Below the pieces are notes generated by a model. That model was given only the letters and a program-made list of their open reading frames with translations. It made no database searches and was not told the DNA's origin. The translations under genes and the position numbers were made by a program. A stretch of 64,000 bases of DNA from Stutzerimonas stutzeri (GTDB lineage: Bacteria; Pseudomonadota; Gammaproteobacteria; Pseudomonadales; Pseudomonadaceae), in the NCBI RefSeq assembly GCF_015291885.1, contig NZ_CP036186.1, positions 3,127,001 through 3,191,000 on the forward strand. Reading direction: 5' to 3'. Position 1 is the stretch's first letter; each line of letters starts with the position of its first letter. This document shows, piece after piece, positions 51,044 to 59,763 of this stretch.

Positions 51044-51106
51044 CCCCCCCAAACGCAGGGTAATGAAACGCCCCCACCCAACCGCCCACTTCGGAGATGG
51101 CACCTC

Positions 51107-51874
51107 TTAACGCGGTCCCATTATGTCCGCCAGGGCATCCGGCTGCGGTGCGCCCTGGTGCTGTTGCAGGCGGCCGTTATCGTCGAGATAGAAGATCGCC
51201 GGAGTCGCCTGGGCGCCCAGTTCGCTCATCAGCATCAGGTTATCGGTGAGCTGCTTTTCCAGCGCTGCCGGGATTTTCTCCAGCGCCTTCAGCTTGCTCG
51301 CCTTGCCGGCCGCCTCGTGCTCATTGAGCGCTGCCTGAGGATCCTTGGCACTGAGCAGCGCGGCGGATTTGCCAGCACTGTCGGCGCGCAGCATGCCGAC
51401 CATGATGTGCCGCAACTGCACCTTGCCGGACTCGACCCAGGGCCGTGCCTGCTTCCAGAACATGTTGCAGTACGGACAGTTCGGGTCGCTGAACATGTAG
51501 ATGATGCGCGGCGCATCGGCCTTGCCGTCGGCAATCCAGGTGCTGTTTTCCATGCGCGTCCACATTTCCTTGCCCAGCGGTTCGTACACCAGCTTCTCCA
51601 GGTGCGCGCGGGTCAGGTCCTCGCCTTTTGCATCGAGCAGGCTACCGATCAGCACGTGCTCGCCATCCGGGGTGAGATACAGCGCCATGCCCTGCCCGTT
51701 GTAACGCGCGGCATAGCCCTTGAGCCCACCCGGTGCATCGAAGCTGCCGACGACCTCGGCGCCACGGGACTCGACGGCCTTGATCGCCTGCGGCAATTCC
51801 TCGGCCTGGGCCATGGGCAGGGCCAGCAGGCTGACGCCAGCCAGCAGGTAGGGTAACGGCTTGAGTCGAATCAC
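51107..51874 (-). CDS. dsbG: Thiol:disulfide interchange protein DsbG
   Basis: A 255-residue periplasmic disulfide isomerase/chaperone. A signal peptide (PYLLAGVSLLALPMAQA) is followed by the N-terminal dimerisation domain and a thioredoxin fold with active site CPYC in FSDPNCPYCNMFW. A cis-Pro loop is at ATPAIFY. GTG at 51872-51874 is the start because it overlaps the tlpA-like stop (GTGA), so translation is coupled, and the signal peptide begins there. It is last gene of the dsbD operon. Confidence 0.93.
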   Translation of the reverse strand: MIRLKPLPYLLAGVSLLALPMAQAEELPQAIKAVESRGAEVVGSFDAPGGLKGYAARYNGQGMALYLTPDGEHVLIGSLLDAKGEDLTRAHLEKLVYEPLGKEMWTRMENSTWIADGKADAPRIIYMFSDPNCPYCNMFWKQARPWVESGKVQLRHIMVGMLRADSAGKSAALLSAKDPQAALNEHEAAGKASKLKALEKIPAALEKQLTDNLMLMSELGAQATPAIFYLDDNGRLQQHQGAPQPDALADIMGPR

Positions 51875-52686
51875 GGCGCAGCTTCCTCTTTCAGTTTTTC
51901 CAGCGCGCGCGCCAGGCTGGCGTGCGAGAGTTCGCCAAGATGGCTGCTGACCTGGCGGCCATCGGCGTTGTAGAACAGCGTGGTCGGCAGCGCTGTGGAG
52001 CCCACGTGCTGGCCCAGGCGCCCGCCACTGTCGAGCAGGACGTTTTCGAGACTCAACCCCGCGGTTTCCAGAAAGCGGTTGATCTCCCCCTCCCCCTCGC
52101 CCTGGTTGATAAACAGGAACAGGGTGTCGCTTTCCCGTGCCTGGGCGTCGGCAAGTACCGGCATCTCGCGCCGACAGGGCGGACACCAGGTCGCCCACAG
52201 ATTGATCACCAATGGCTGACCGGAATAATCCTCCAGCGCAACCGGACGCCCCTGGTTGTCGCGCAGGGCCATTTCCGGCAACCGCGTGCCTTGCTCGAAG
52301 GAATGCCAGGCCAGGTTACTGAAGCCCCAGCTGAGGATACCCACGGTCAGCGCGATGCCCAGCGGCTTGCGCAACTCGCGGTCACGCCAGCCCCACCAGA
52401 TACCCAACGCCAGCGCAGCGATCAGACCGGGCCAGGCGATAAAGCCACCGTCACGGATATCGATGACGCTCAGCCAGTCGTCTCGGTAATACGCCCAGTA
52501 CAGCGCGACAAAGGCCAGGCGCGCCACGAACAGCGCCACCAGCAGCAGGCGAAACAGCTGCCGCTCCGGGTTACGCTCGCTGCGGCGGCCGACCCACCAG
52601 CCGGTCAGGGTCGCCAGCAGCAGGCTGCCCAGCAGCAATACATGGGGCACCGCCAGGGCCAGCGGCCCGATATTCACAGTCAGCAT
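51871..52686 (-). CDS. TlpA/DsbE-like membrane thioredoxin protein
   Basis: A 271-residue protein. About five hydrophobic helices occupy the first 125 residues, followed by a periplasmic thioredoxin domain with WATWCPPC near residues 166-173 and cis-Pro STALPTTLFY. It probably passes electrons from DsbD to oxidised periplasmic targets. Its ATG overlaps the dsbD stop (TAATG) and its stop overlaps the dsbG start, so the three genes form one coupled operon. The helical anchor is longer than in ordinary TlpA or CcmG proteins. Confidence 0.88.
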   Translation of the reverse strand: MLTVNIGPLALAVPHVLLLGSLLLATLTGWWVGRRSERNPERQLFRLLLVALFVARLAFVALYWAYYRDDWLSVIDIRDGGFIAWPGLIAALALGIWWGWRDRELRKPLGIALTVGILSWGFSNLAWHSFEQGTRLPEMALRDNQGRPVALEDYSGQPLVINLWATWCPPCRREMPVLADAQARESDTLFLFINQGEGEGEINRFLETAGLSLENVLLDSGGRLGQHVGSTALPTTLFYNADGRQVSSHLGELSHASLARALEKLKEEAAP

Positions 52687-54422
52687 TAACCTCGCTCCCG
52701 GGTTTGGTTCCAGTTCTGAAGAAAGCTCTTGGCGCCGACCTCGCCAGTGATACGGCGTTCGCGGCGCTCCTCACCATCCGGGCCGATCCACACCAGCGTT
52801 GGCGGGCCGAGTACCTGGTAACGGTCCAGCAATCGGCGACTTGCAGTGCCACTGCGAGTCACGTCGGGGCGCAGCACGCGCACACCGTCCAGGCTCGACT
52901 GCACCTCGGAATTGCCGAAGACCTCCTTCTCCATGACCTTACAGGAGACGCACCAGTCGGCGTAGTAATCGATCAGCACCCACTGACCCTGCGCCTTTGC
53001 CGCAGCCAGCTCACGATCGAGTACAGCCGGGTCGCTGAAAGCGAGCGCGTGAGATTCAACAGCCGCGGCCGCCGCCACGCCGCCGGCATAGATCGCCAGC
53101 GGCCGACGCGGATCATCCGCGCCGCCGGCCGCACCCAGCAGCATTGCTACGCCCCACAGCCCCAGCAGAACGCCGCTGGCCTGGCAGAGCACGCGCTGGC
53201 GTCGCACTGCCTGCGCCACATGCAGCAAGGCGGTGGCGAGCACCACCAGCAGCGCGCCCCACAGGCTCAGCCACAGCCAGTCGGCCAGCAACGGACGCGC
53301 CACGAACAGCGCGGCCGCCAGGAAGAGAAAGCCGAATACCACCTTGACCCGGTCCATCCAGGCGCCCGGCTTGGGCAGAAAACGCTGGCCGACCGTCACC
53401 AGCAACAGCAGCGGCGTGCCGATGCCCAGGCCCAGCGCGAACAGCACCAAGCCACCCTGCAGCGCACTGCCGCTCTGTGCGATGAACAGCAGCGCGGCAG
53501 CCAGCGGTGCGGTCATGCAGGGGCCGACCAGCAGGCCGGAGAGCACACCCAGCGCGCCAGCCCCGGCGAGGCTGCCCCCGCGCTGGCGATCACCGACACG
53601 CTGCAGGCGATCACGCAGCGCCACTGGCAATTGCAGCTCGAACAAACCGAACATCGGCAGCGCCAGCAGCACGAACAGCACGGCGAAACTGGTCAGCAAC
53701 CAGGGTTGCTGCAGCGCCGCCTGCAGGTTGGCGCCGAGTAGCGCCGCAAGTACCCCAAGCCCGGCGTAGACCAGCGCCATGCTGACCACGTAGGCCGACG
53801 CCAGGGCTAAACCACGGCGCGAGGTGGCACCGCTGCCGACCACGATGCCCGCCAGGATCGGCAGCATCGGCAGCGAACAGGGGGTGAAGGCCAGCAACAC
53901 CCCGAGGCCGAAGAACACCAGCAGGCTCCAGGCCAATGCCTGATTTTCGAGGCCGCTGACCAGCGCCTGATCTTCGGCCTGCCCGGAGGCTGTCGAGGCG
54001 GTGCCGTCACCGCTCAGCGAAACTTCACGGGTCTGAGGTGGATAGCACAGCCCGGCATCGGCGCAGCCCTGCCATCCGAGGCGCACGTTGTTCTCCACGC
54101 CCGCCGGAATCAGCAATTCGAGGCTGTCGCGGTAGATCTGCGAGTCGCCGAAGAACTCGTCGCTGTAGGGCTCGCCCTCGGGCAGCGGCGGCTGGCGCTC
54201 CGGCGGCAGGCCGTCGAACTGCAGACGCTGCTGATAAAGGTAATAGCCCGGCGCGATCCGCCAGTGCAGCAGCGTCGCGCCGTTCTCCTGTGGACTGACC
54301 GTCAGCGCAAACGCCTCATCCACCGGCAGAAAATCACTCTGCGAGCCGCCGCCAAACAGGCCACCGGCAGGCAGCGCCAGTCCGGGCGTTAGCAGAAACA
54401 GCAGAAGAACCAATGTGCGCAT
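52686..54422 (-). CDS. dsbD: Protein-disulfide reductase DsbD
   Basis: A 578-residue transmembrane electron carrier. A signal peptide is followed by the N-terminal beta domain with its Cys pair (GCADAGLCYPP), eight TM helices with the redox cysteines in FTPCSLPMLPIL and GPCMTAPLAA, and a C-terminal thioredoxin domain (YADWCVSCKVME). It moves electrons from cytoplasmic thioredoxin to the periplasm for DsbG and the TlpA-like protein. The start is at 54420-54422 (MRTLVLLLFLL). It diverges from the response regulator gene. Confidence 0.95.
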   Translation of the reverse strand: MRTLVLLLFLLTPGLALPAGGLFGGGSQSDFLPVDEAFALTVSPQENGATLLHWRIAPGYYLYQQRLQFDGLPPERQPPLPEGEPYSDEFFGDSQIYRDSLELLIPAGVENNVRLGWQGCADAGLCYPPQTREVSLSGDGTASTASGQAEDQALVSGLENQALAWSLLVFFGLGVLLAFTPCSLPMLPILAGIVVGSGATSRRGLALASAYVVSMALVYAGLGVLAALLGANLQAALQQPWLLTSFAVLFVLLALPMFGLFELQLPVALRDRLQRVGDRQRGGSLAGAGALGVLSGLLVGPCMTAPLAAALLFIAQSGSALQGGLVLFALGLGIGTPLLLLVTVGQRFLPKPGAWMDRVKVVFGFLFLAAALFVARPLLADWLWLSLWGALLVVLATALLHVAQAVRRQRVLCQASGVLLGLWGVAMLLGAAGGADDPRRPLAIYAGGVAAAAAVESHALAFSDPAVLDRELAAAKAQGQWVLIDYYADWCVSCKVMEKEVFGNSEVQSSLDGVRVLRPDVTRSGTASRRLLDRYQVLGPPTLVWIGPDGEERRERRITGEVGAKSFLQNWNQTRERG

Positions 54423-54469
54423 GAGAATCCTGGCAGTGAAATGACTGCCGCGCAGCATGCCGGGGCGGG

Positions 54470-54486
54470 ATTAACGCGCCATTAAC
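54470..54486. promoter_or_regulatory. Direct repeat ATTAAC-N5-ATTAAC between dsbD and its regulator
   Basis: Two exact ATTAAC repeats 11 bp apart give TTAA-N7-TTAA. This is the spacing used by OmpR-family regulators of the PmrA/QseB kind. It lies 48 bp upstream of dsbD and 75 bp upstream of the regulator gene. A looser ATAAC/CTTAATC pair follows at about 54503-54520. It is a good candidate operator for the adjacent response regulator. Confidence 0.5.
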
Positions 54487-54560
54487 ACCGTGGTACGGGC
54501 TGCATAACGCTGCCTTAATCGCTAAGGTCCACCCTTGAGCTTTTGCTGCGGACCCTATCC

Positions 54561-55238
54561 ATGCACGTGCTGCTTGCCGAAGACGACGCACTGATCGCCA
54601 GCGGCATCGTCGCCGGGCTCAATGCCCAGGGCTTGATCGTCGACCATGCTGCGACCGCGGCGGATGCCGAAGCCCTGCTGCGCGCGGCGCACTTCGATGT
54701 GCTGATCCTCGACCTCGGCCTGCCCGACGAGGACGGCATCGCCCTGCTGCGACGCCTGCGCCAACAGGGGCTGGAGCTACCGGTGCTGGTGCTCACCGCG
54801 CGCGATGCGGTCAGCGACCGCGTGATCGGCCTGCAGGCGGGTGCCGACGACTACCTGCTCAAGCCCTTCGACCTGCGCGAGCTGGCCGCGCGTCTGCACA
54901 CGCTGATGCGGCGCATGTCCGGGCGCAGCGTCAACCTCATCGCGCATGGCCGGTTGAGCTACGACCCGAGCCGCTGCGAGGCGCGCCTGGACGGCCAGCC
55001 GGTCGACCTGTCGCGCCGTGAACAGGCACTGCTGCAGGCACTGCTCAACAATCAGGGCCGGGTGCTCAGCAGCGAGCAGCTCAAGGACGCGGTTTACGGT
55101 TTTGCCGATGATGTCGAGAGCAACGCGCTGAACGTGCATATCCACCATCTGCGCCGCAAGCTCGGCAGCGGCATCGTCGAAACCGTGCGGGGCCTCGGCT
55201 ACCGCCTCGGCCTCGCAGGCGACGAGGACGCGCCATGA
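54561..55238 (+). CDS. dsbR: OmpR-family response regulator (DsbR-like)
   Basis: A 225-residue regulator. The receiver has phospho-Asp in LILDLGLPDEDG (about residue 52) and the Lys of LLKPF. The C-terminal winged helix contains LSRREQALLQALLNNQGRVL and VHIHHLRRKL. It diverges from dsbD. The P. aeruginosa pair at this place, DsbRS, is described as a copper-responsive activator of dsb genes (from memory). The gene name rests on that synteny. The ATG overlaps nothing upstream, and the kinase start overlaps its stop (ATGA). Confidence 0.85.
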   Translation: MHVLLAEDDALIASGIVAGLNAQGLIVDHAATAADAEALLRAAHFDVLILDLGLPDEDGIALLRRLRQQGLELPVLVLTARDAVSDRVIGLQAGADDYLLKPFDLRELAARLHTLMRRMSGRSVNLIAHGRLSYDPSRCEARLDGQPVDLSRREQALLQALLNNQGRVLSSEQLKDAVYGFADDVESNALNVHIHHLRRKLGSGIVETVRGLGYRLGLAGDEDAP

Positions 55239-56557
55239 GCCTGCGTCTGCGCCTGACCCTGATGCTCGGCTCGGCCTTCGTGCTGCTCTGGGCATTGGCT
55301 GCGACCTGGATGCTGGTCGATCTGCGCAGCCAGATGATGCTTTCGCTCGACCAGCGCCTGGCGGCCTCGGCGCGCATGGTCGCCGGTCTGCTGGTGCAGT
55401 TGCCGCAGCCGGTGCCCGGCGACGGCCCGCCGCAGCGTCTGAGCGCCGAGCAACTGGGCATCCCCAACGGCCTGGCCTGCCAGGTCAGCTCGCTGCGTGG
55501 CGAGGTGCTGGCGCGTAGCCACAGTGCGCCCGACCAGCAGCTGGACGCCGAGCAGAACGGCTTTCGCGAACAGTTGATCGACGGCGTGCCCTGGCGCAGC
55601 TTCACCCTGGTGCAAGGCGAGCTGCGCATCACCACGGCCGACCGTCTGGATGAGCGTGCCGCGCTGAAACGCTCGGTGTTGCTGGCGGCGGCGCTGCCGG
55701 TGGCGGTCGCCTTGCTCGGCAGCCTGGGTCTGCTCTGGCTTGGCCTGGGCCGAGGGCTGGCGCCCGTGCGGCGGATTCGCGAGGCACTGACCCGACGCAG
55801 CGCCGACTCCCTCGAACCCTTGCCGGTCGAAGGCCTGCCGCCGGAGCTGCTGCCGCTGGTGCAGACGCAGAACCAGCTGTTCCAGCGCATCGCCCAGGCC
55901 ATCGAACGCGAACGCCGGCTGACCGGCGACGCCGCCCACGAACTGCGCAGCCCGCTGACGGCGATCAAAACCCACCTGCAGGTGGCGCGCATGACCGAAG
56001 GCGCCACCGCCGAACAGGCACTGGCGAACGCCGAGGCCGGCGCCGATCGCCTGCAGCGCACACTGGAACAGCTGCTGTTGCTGGCGCGGGTGGAAGGCAG
56101 TCTGGATTTCGACGATGGCCTGCAGTGCTCGGCTGCTGAGGTCGCGCGGCTGGCGATTCAGGACGCCAGTGGCGGTGACGGCGCACCAATCCTGTTGCAG
56201 ATCCCGGCGGAATTACCCGACACGCCGCTGGCCATGCCGCCAGTGCTGGCCATCGCCGCGCTGCGCAACCTGCTGGAGAATGCCCAGCGCCACACCGCGC
56301 CGGGCAGCGCCGTCACGCTGACCCTGCAGCCTGAAGCTGAGCGAGTACGCTTCGAAGTACGCGACCAGGGCCCGGGCATCGCCGCCGAGCATCTTCAGCA
56401 CCTGACCCGCCGCTTCTGGCGACACGCCGCCAGCAGCGGCAGCGGCCTGGGCCTGGCCATCGTCCAGGCGATCGCGCAGCGCTGCGATTGCACCCTCGCC
56501 TTCGACAATCAGGCCGACGGTCTGCGCGTATCGCTGACGGTGCCGTTGCAGCGCTAA
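55235..56557 (+). CDS. dsbS: Sensor histidine kinase (DsbS-like)
   Basis: A 440-residue membrane kinase. TM1 is at about 8-28 and a periplasmic loop contains AEQLGIPNGLACQVSS. TM2 is near 150-170. HisKA carries phospho-His in GDAAHELRSPLTAIK, then N box LRNLLENAQRH, G1 DQGPGIA and G2 GSGLGLAIV. A single Cys in the periplasmic loop is notable for a proposed copper sensor. It overlaps the regulator gene by 4 nt. It converges with copS, 8 bp between stops. Confidence 0.85.
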   Translation: MSLRLRLTLMLGSAFVLLWALAATWMLVDLRSQMMLSLDQRLAASARMVAGLLVQLPQPVPGDGPPQRLSAEQLGIPNGLACQVSSLRGEVLARSHSAPDQQLDAEQNGFREQLIDGVPWRSFTLVQGELRITTADRLDERAALKRSVLLAAALPVAVALLGSLGLLWLGLGRGLAPVRRIREALTRRSADSLEPLPVEGLPPELLPLVQTQNQLFQRIAQAIERERRLTGDAAHELRSPLTAIKTHLQVARMTEGATAEQALANAEAGADRLQRTLEQLLLLARVEGSLDFDDGLQCSAAEVARLAIQDASGGDGAPILLQIPAELPDTPLAMPPVLAIAALRNLLENAQRHTAPGSAVTLTLQPEAERVRFEVRDQGPGIAAEHLQHLTRRFWRHAASSGSGLGLAIVQAIAQRCDCTLAFDNQADGLRVSLTVPLQR

Positions 56558-56565
56558 GCACGCGC

Positions 56566-57930
56566 TTAGCCAGGGAATTCCAGGCGGAACGTCGTCCAGC
56601 CCTGCTCGGAACTGCAGTGGATACGGCCTTGATGAGCCTGAACGATCGAACGGGTGATCGCCAGCCCTAGGCCGGCATTGCTTGGACTGCCTTCACGGCG
56701 CGCGGGGTCGACCCGGTAGAAGCGGTCGAACAATCGCTCCAGATGCTCGGGCGCGATGGTCGCGCCGGGATTGCTTACCTCAAGCTTCACCTGGCCAGCG
56801 CCGCGCTCGATGGCCACCCGGATCCGCTCGCCGTCGGGGGTGTAGCGCAGCGCATTGGACAGCAGGTTCGATAGCGCCCGGCGCAGCATCAGCAGATCGC
56901 CCTGAATCGTGCCGGCACCAGACAGCTCGAAGCGAACCCCGCGTTCGTCAGCCGAAAGCTGGTAGTAGTCCAGCAACTGCGCGCACAACGCCTCCAGCGC
57001 GACGGGTTTGGCATCCGGCACGATCAGCCCGTTATCCGCCTTGGCCAGAAACAGCATGTCGTCGATCATCCGCGACATGCGCTGCAGCTCCTCCAGATTC
57101 GAATGCAGGTTGTCCTGGTACTGATCCAGCGTACGCGCGCGGGTCAGCGCTACCTCGGTGTGGGTCATCAGGTTGCTCAGCGGTGTGCGCAGCTCGTGGG
57201 CGATGTCGGCGGAGAAGTTCGACAACCGCACAAAGGCGTCCTCCAGCCGCGCCAGCATGGCGTTGAAGGCCTGCACCAGCTGTTGCAGCTCGGCCGGTGT
57301 CGACTCGTCGGGGATGCGCTCGCGCAGCGACTTGGCCGAGACGGAGGCGGCCACCTGGGTCACCTCGCGCAACGGTCGCAAGCCGCTGCGCACCAGCAGC
57401 CAGCCGAGCAGCCCGCTGAGCAAGGCGCAGAGCACCAGCGCCGCCCATAGCCAGCCGCTGAAGGTGTGGAAGAAGGCCTTGTGCGCGGTGACATCGAGCA
57501 GGATCAGCAAGGTCAGCCGCTGTGCGCCGATCTCGACATGCCCGGCCTCGCCACGCCAGACGCGCCCGTCCAGCGTCAGCTCCCCCGCCTCCCGGCCGAT
57601 CAGCTCGAGTAGCGGCGGTTCCGCTTCATCAACGCCCGGCTGAGGAAACAGCTGTGCACCGCGTTCATCGAAAATGAAACCGCGCATCTCGCTGTGCCCG
57701 CCGAGCAGCGCCTGCAGCTGTGGGCGAACACGCTCGAAGTTCTGCAGGTCGTCCAGCTCCCCCAGCAGGCGTCGGCTTGCCTCGAGCTTTTCGTGCAGCG
57801 TGTGGCGGTCCAGTTCGTCGAAGTGATGCTCGCTGAGCTGGCTGAAGAAATAACCGGCCGCCGCCAGTACGCCGGTCACCGCGAGCATGAACATCAGGCT
57901 CAGCCGCGCGGTCAGCGACAGCCGCTTCAT
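56566..57930 (-). CDS. copS: Heavy-metal sensor histidine kinase CopS
   Basis: A 454-residue kinase of the CusS/CopS type. TM1 is near 10-30 and a periplasmic domain is followed by TM2 near 160-180. HAMP leads to HisKA with phospho-His in [20 protein letters not shown]. The hallmark [34 protein letters not shown] of heavy-metal sensors follows, then the HATPase with [11 protein letters not shown]. It senses periplasmic copper and works with CopR, whose stop overlaps its start by 3 nt (ATGA). Confidence 0.93.
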   Translation of the reverse strand: MKRLSLTARLSLMFMLAVTGVLAAAGYFFSQLSEHHFDELDRHTLHEKLEASRRLLGELDDLQNFERVRPQLQALLGGHSEMRGFIFDERGAQLFPQPGVDEAEPPLLELIGREAGELTLDGRVWRGEAGHVEIGAQRLTLLILLDVTAHKAFFHTFSGWLWAALVLCALLSGLLGWLLVRSGLRPLREVTQVAASVSAKSLRERIPDESTPAELQQLVQAFNAMLARLEDAFVRLSNFSADIAHELRTPLSNLMTHTEVALTRARTLDQYQDNLHSNLEELQRMSRMIDDMLFLAKADNGLIVPDAKPVALEALCAQLLDYYQLSADERGVRFELSGAGTIQGDLLMLRRALSNLLSNALRYTPDGERIRVAIERGAGQVKLEVSNPGATIAPEHLERLFDRFYRVDPARREGSPSNAGLGLAITRSIVQAHQGRIHCSSEQGWTTFRLEFPG

Positions 57931-58610
57931 GGCGCATCCGGCTCGTCGAGCATGTAACCCATGCCCCGTGCGGTGTGGATCAGCTTGGGCTCGAAGCCAT
58001 CGTCGATCTTCACCCGCAAGCGACGGATCGCCACCTCGATGACATTGGTATCGCTGTCGAAATTCATGTCCCACACCTGAGAGGCGATCAGCGACTTGGG
58101 CAGTACCTCGCCGCGCCGGCGCAGCAGCAATTCCAGCAGGGCGAACTCCTTGGCGGTCAGGTCGATACGCTGGCCAGCGCGCACCGCGCGGCGCTTGAGC
58201 AGATCGACCTCCAGATCGGCGATCTTCAACTGAGTCTGCAATGCTGCTGCGTTGCCACGCCGGAGCAAGGTGCGCACGCGCGCCAGCAGCTCGGAAAAGG
58301 CGAACGGCTTGACCAGATAGTCGTCGGCGCCAAGCTCCAGCCCCTTCACGCGATCTTCGACACGATCACGCGCGGTCAGAAACAGCACCGGCACCTCGTT
58401 GCCGGACGCCCGCACCAGGCGCAGCACTTCCCAGCCATCCAGGCCGGGCATCATCACGTCGAGAATCAGCAGGTCATAAGGCGCACTCAGCACATGCTGC
58501 AGCGCGTCGGTGCCGCTGGTGACGCGGTCGACGGTGAAGCCGGCCTCGCTCAGGCCCTGCTGTAGATACATGCCGGTTTTCGGTTCGTCTTCGGCGACCA
58601 ACAATTTCAT
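57927..58610 (-). CDS. copR: Copper response regulator CopR
   Basis: A 227-residue OmpR-type regulator. The receiver has phospho-Asp in [12 protein letters not shown] and LVKPFAF. The DNA-binding domain contains [23 protein letters not shown] and [15 protein letters not shown], typical of metal-responsive regulators. The start at 58608-58610 ([13 protein letters not shown]) is conserved. It diverges from the HMA gene across a 212-bp region holding a perfect CopR motif, so it probably also controls itself. Confidence 0.94.
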   Translation of the reverse strand: MKLLVAEDEPKTGMYLQQGLSEAGFTVDRVTSGTDALQHVLSAPYDLLILDVMMPGLDGWEVLRLVRASGNEVPVLFLTARDRVEDRVKGLELGADDYLVKPFAFSELLARVRTLLRRGNAAALQTQLKIADLEVDLLKRRAVRAGQRIDLTAKEFALLELLLRRRGEVLPKSLIASQVWDMNFDSDTNVIEVAIRRLRVKIDDGFEPKLIHTARGMGYMLDEPDAP

Positions 58611-58676
58611 GGCGGCGAGTTCCTTCGGTGGCGACAGCGCAAGTGTGGCAGCGCCAGCTGCCGGGACGCCACGAAG

Positions 58677-58692
58677 CTGACAAAAAAGTAAT
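58677..58692. promoter_or_regulatory. CopR box, copR/HMA intergenic region
   Basis: CTGACAAAAAAGTAAT is an exact match to CTGACA-N5-GTAAT, the motif I recall for P. aeruginosa CopR. It lies 66 bp from the copR start and 130 bp before the HMA gene. A degenerate opposite-facing copy follows at 58699-58714. Confidence 0.75.
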
Positions 58693-58822
58693 CTTCCCAT
58701 CAGCCTCTTGTCAGCCCGCCGACGTTAGCTTGGTACTCAGAAAAATGAGGCTTGACCTTGCCATCGCGTCAAGGTCGAGCATCAGGTCAGCTTCATTGAA
58801 CTGGCTAACCGAGGATCACCCA

Positions 58823-59080
58823 ATGACCAGCATCGAACTCAAGGTTTCCGGCATGACCTGCGGGGCGTGCGTCAGGCATGTAACCGCCGCACTGCAACCC
58901 TTGGCGGGCGTCGAGCGAGTCGAGGTCGACCTGGCCGCAGGGCTAGCCCGGATAGACGGCACGGCCGATAGCGCCATGCTCATCGCAACCCTCGACAAAG
59001 CCGGTTACCCTGCCCAAATCGCCACCGGCTCGCCTGCCCCGGCGGCGCGCAAAACAGGATGCGGCTGCGGCTGCAACTGA
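58823..59080 (+). CDS. HMA-domain copper chaperone with Cys-rich tail
   Basis: An 85-residue cytosolic heavy-metal-associated domain. The metal site is GMTCGAC near residues 10-16, followed by VEVDLAAGLARIDG. It has an added C-terminal tail ending CGCGCN, giving a second potential thiolate site not found in ordinary CopZ. It is the first gene transcribed away from copR. The longer frame to 58628 lacks similarity. It likely carries Cu(I) to a transporter elsewhere. Confidence 0.88.
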   Translation: MTSIELKVSGMTCGACVRHVTAALQPLAGVERVEVDLAAGLARIDGTADSAMLIATLDKAGYPAQIATGSPAPAARKTGCGCGCN

Positions 59081-59100
59081 ACATCGCTCTGGAGAAACCC

Positions 59101-59547
59101 ATGAAACCTTACCTCACCGCACTCGCCGCCCTGCTGATGTCCGGCATGGCCCATGCCGCGGACGTCATCGATGTGCACCGCGATGCCAACTGCGGCTGCT
59201 GCAAGGACTGGATCACGTACCTTGAGGCGAACGGCTTCGAAGTGCGCGATCACGTCGAAACCAACATGTCGGCGGTCAAGCAGAAGCTGGGCGTCGCACC
59301 GCGCCTGGGCTCGTGCCACACCGGCGTGATCGGCGGCAAGTTCATCGAGGGCCACGTGCCGGTCGCAGCGATTCATGAGCTGCAGAAGCGTGATGATCTG
59401 GCCGGCGTTGCCGTACCGGGCATGCCTGCGGGCTCCCCAGGCATGGATTACGGTCAGCCGCACCAGCAGTATCAGGTGATCGGCCTGACCACCAAGGGCA
59501 AGGATCTGGTACTCGGCGATTACCTCGGCGCGCAGCCGGTTCGCTAA
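59101..59547 (+). CDS. DUF411 exported metal-binding protein
   Basis: A 148-residue protein with a signal peptide (MKPYLTALAALLMSGMAHAA). The DUF411 domain has the NCGCCKDW motif near residues 34-41, GSCHTGVI near 76-83 and a second His/Cys set. DUF411 proteins are commonly next to copper resistance genes and are thought to bind copper in the periplasm. A good Shine-Dalgarno (TGGAG) precedes the ATG, 20 bp after the HMA gene. Confidence 0.9.
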   Translation: MKPYLTALAALLMSGMAHAADVIDVHRDANCGCCKDWITYLEANGFEVRDHVETNMSAVKQKLGVAPRLGSCHTGVIGGKFIEGHVPVAAIHELQKRDDLAGVAVPGMPAGSPGMDYGQPHQQYQVIGLTTKGKDLVLGDYLGAQPVR

Positions 59548-59634
59548 GGCGCGCTGCATATCCGGGCGGTGCCAAAACCGTCCGGCATCGGTATTGAGCA
59601 CGGCCAGCCCGGTTGCGGCTGGCCACGCTGCTAG

Positions 59635-59650
59635 CTGACAAAATCGTAAT
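59635..59650 (+). promoter_or_regulatory. CopR box upstream of copA
   Basis: CTGACAAAATCGTAAT exactly matches CTGACA-N5-GTAAT. It lies 113 bp before the copA ATG in a 216-bp gap. A second, half-matched CTGACA copy lies about 20 bp downstream (59667). Confidence 0.75.
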
Positions 59651-59763
59651 TTTCGCTTCAGGTCGCTGACAGATGCGTCGCGCTATGGTGCTTGCCATAG
59701 CGTTGCAACGTCGCGCCTGCGCGGCGGCCAAACCAACAATTCGATCGACCGAACAGGACCAGC

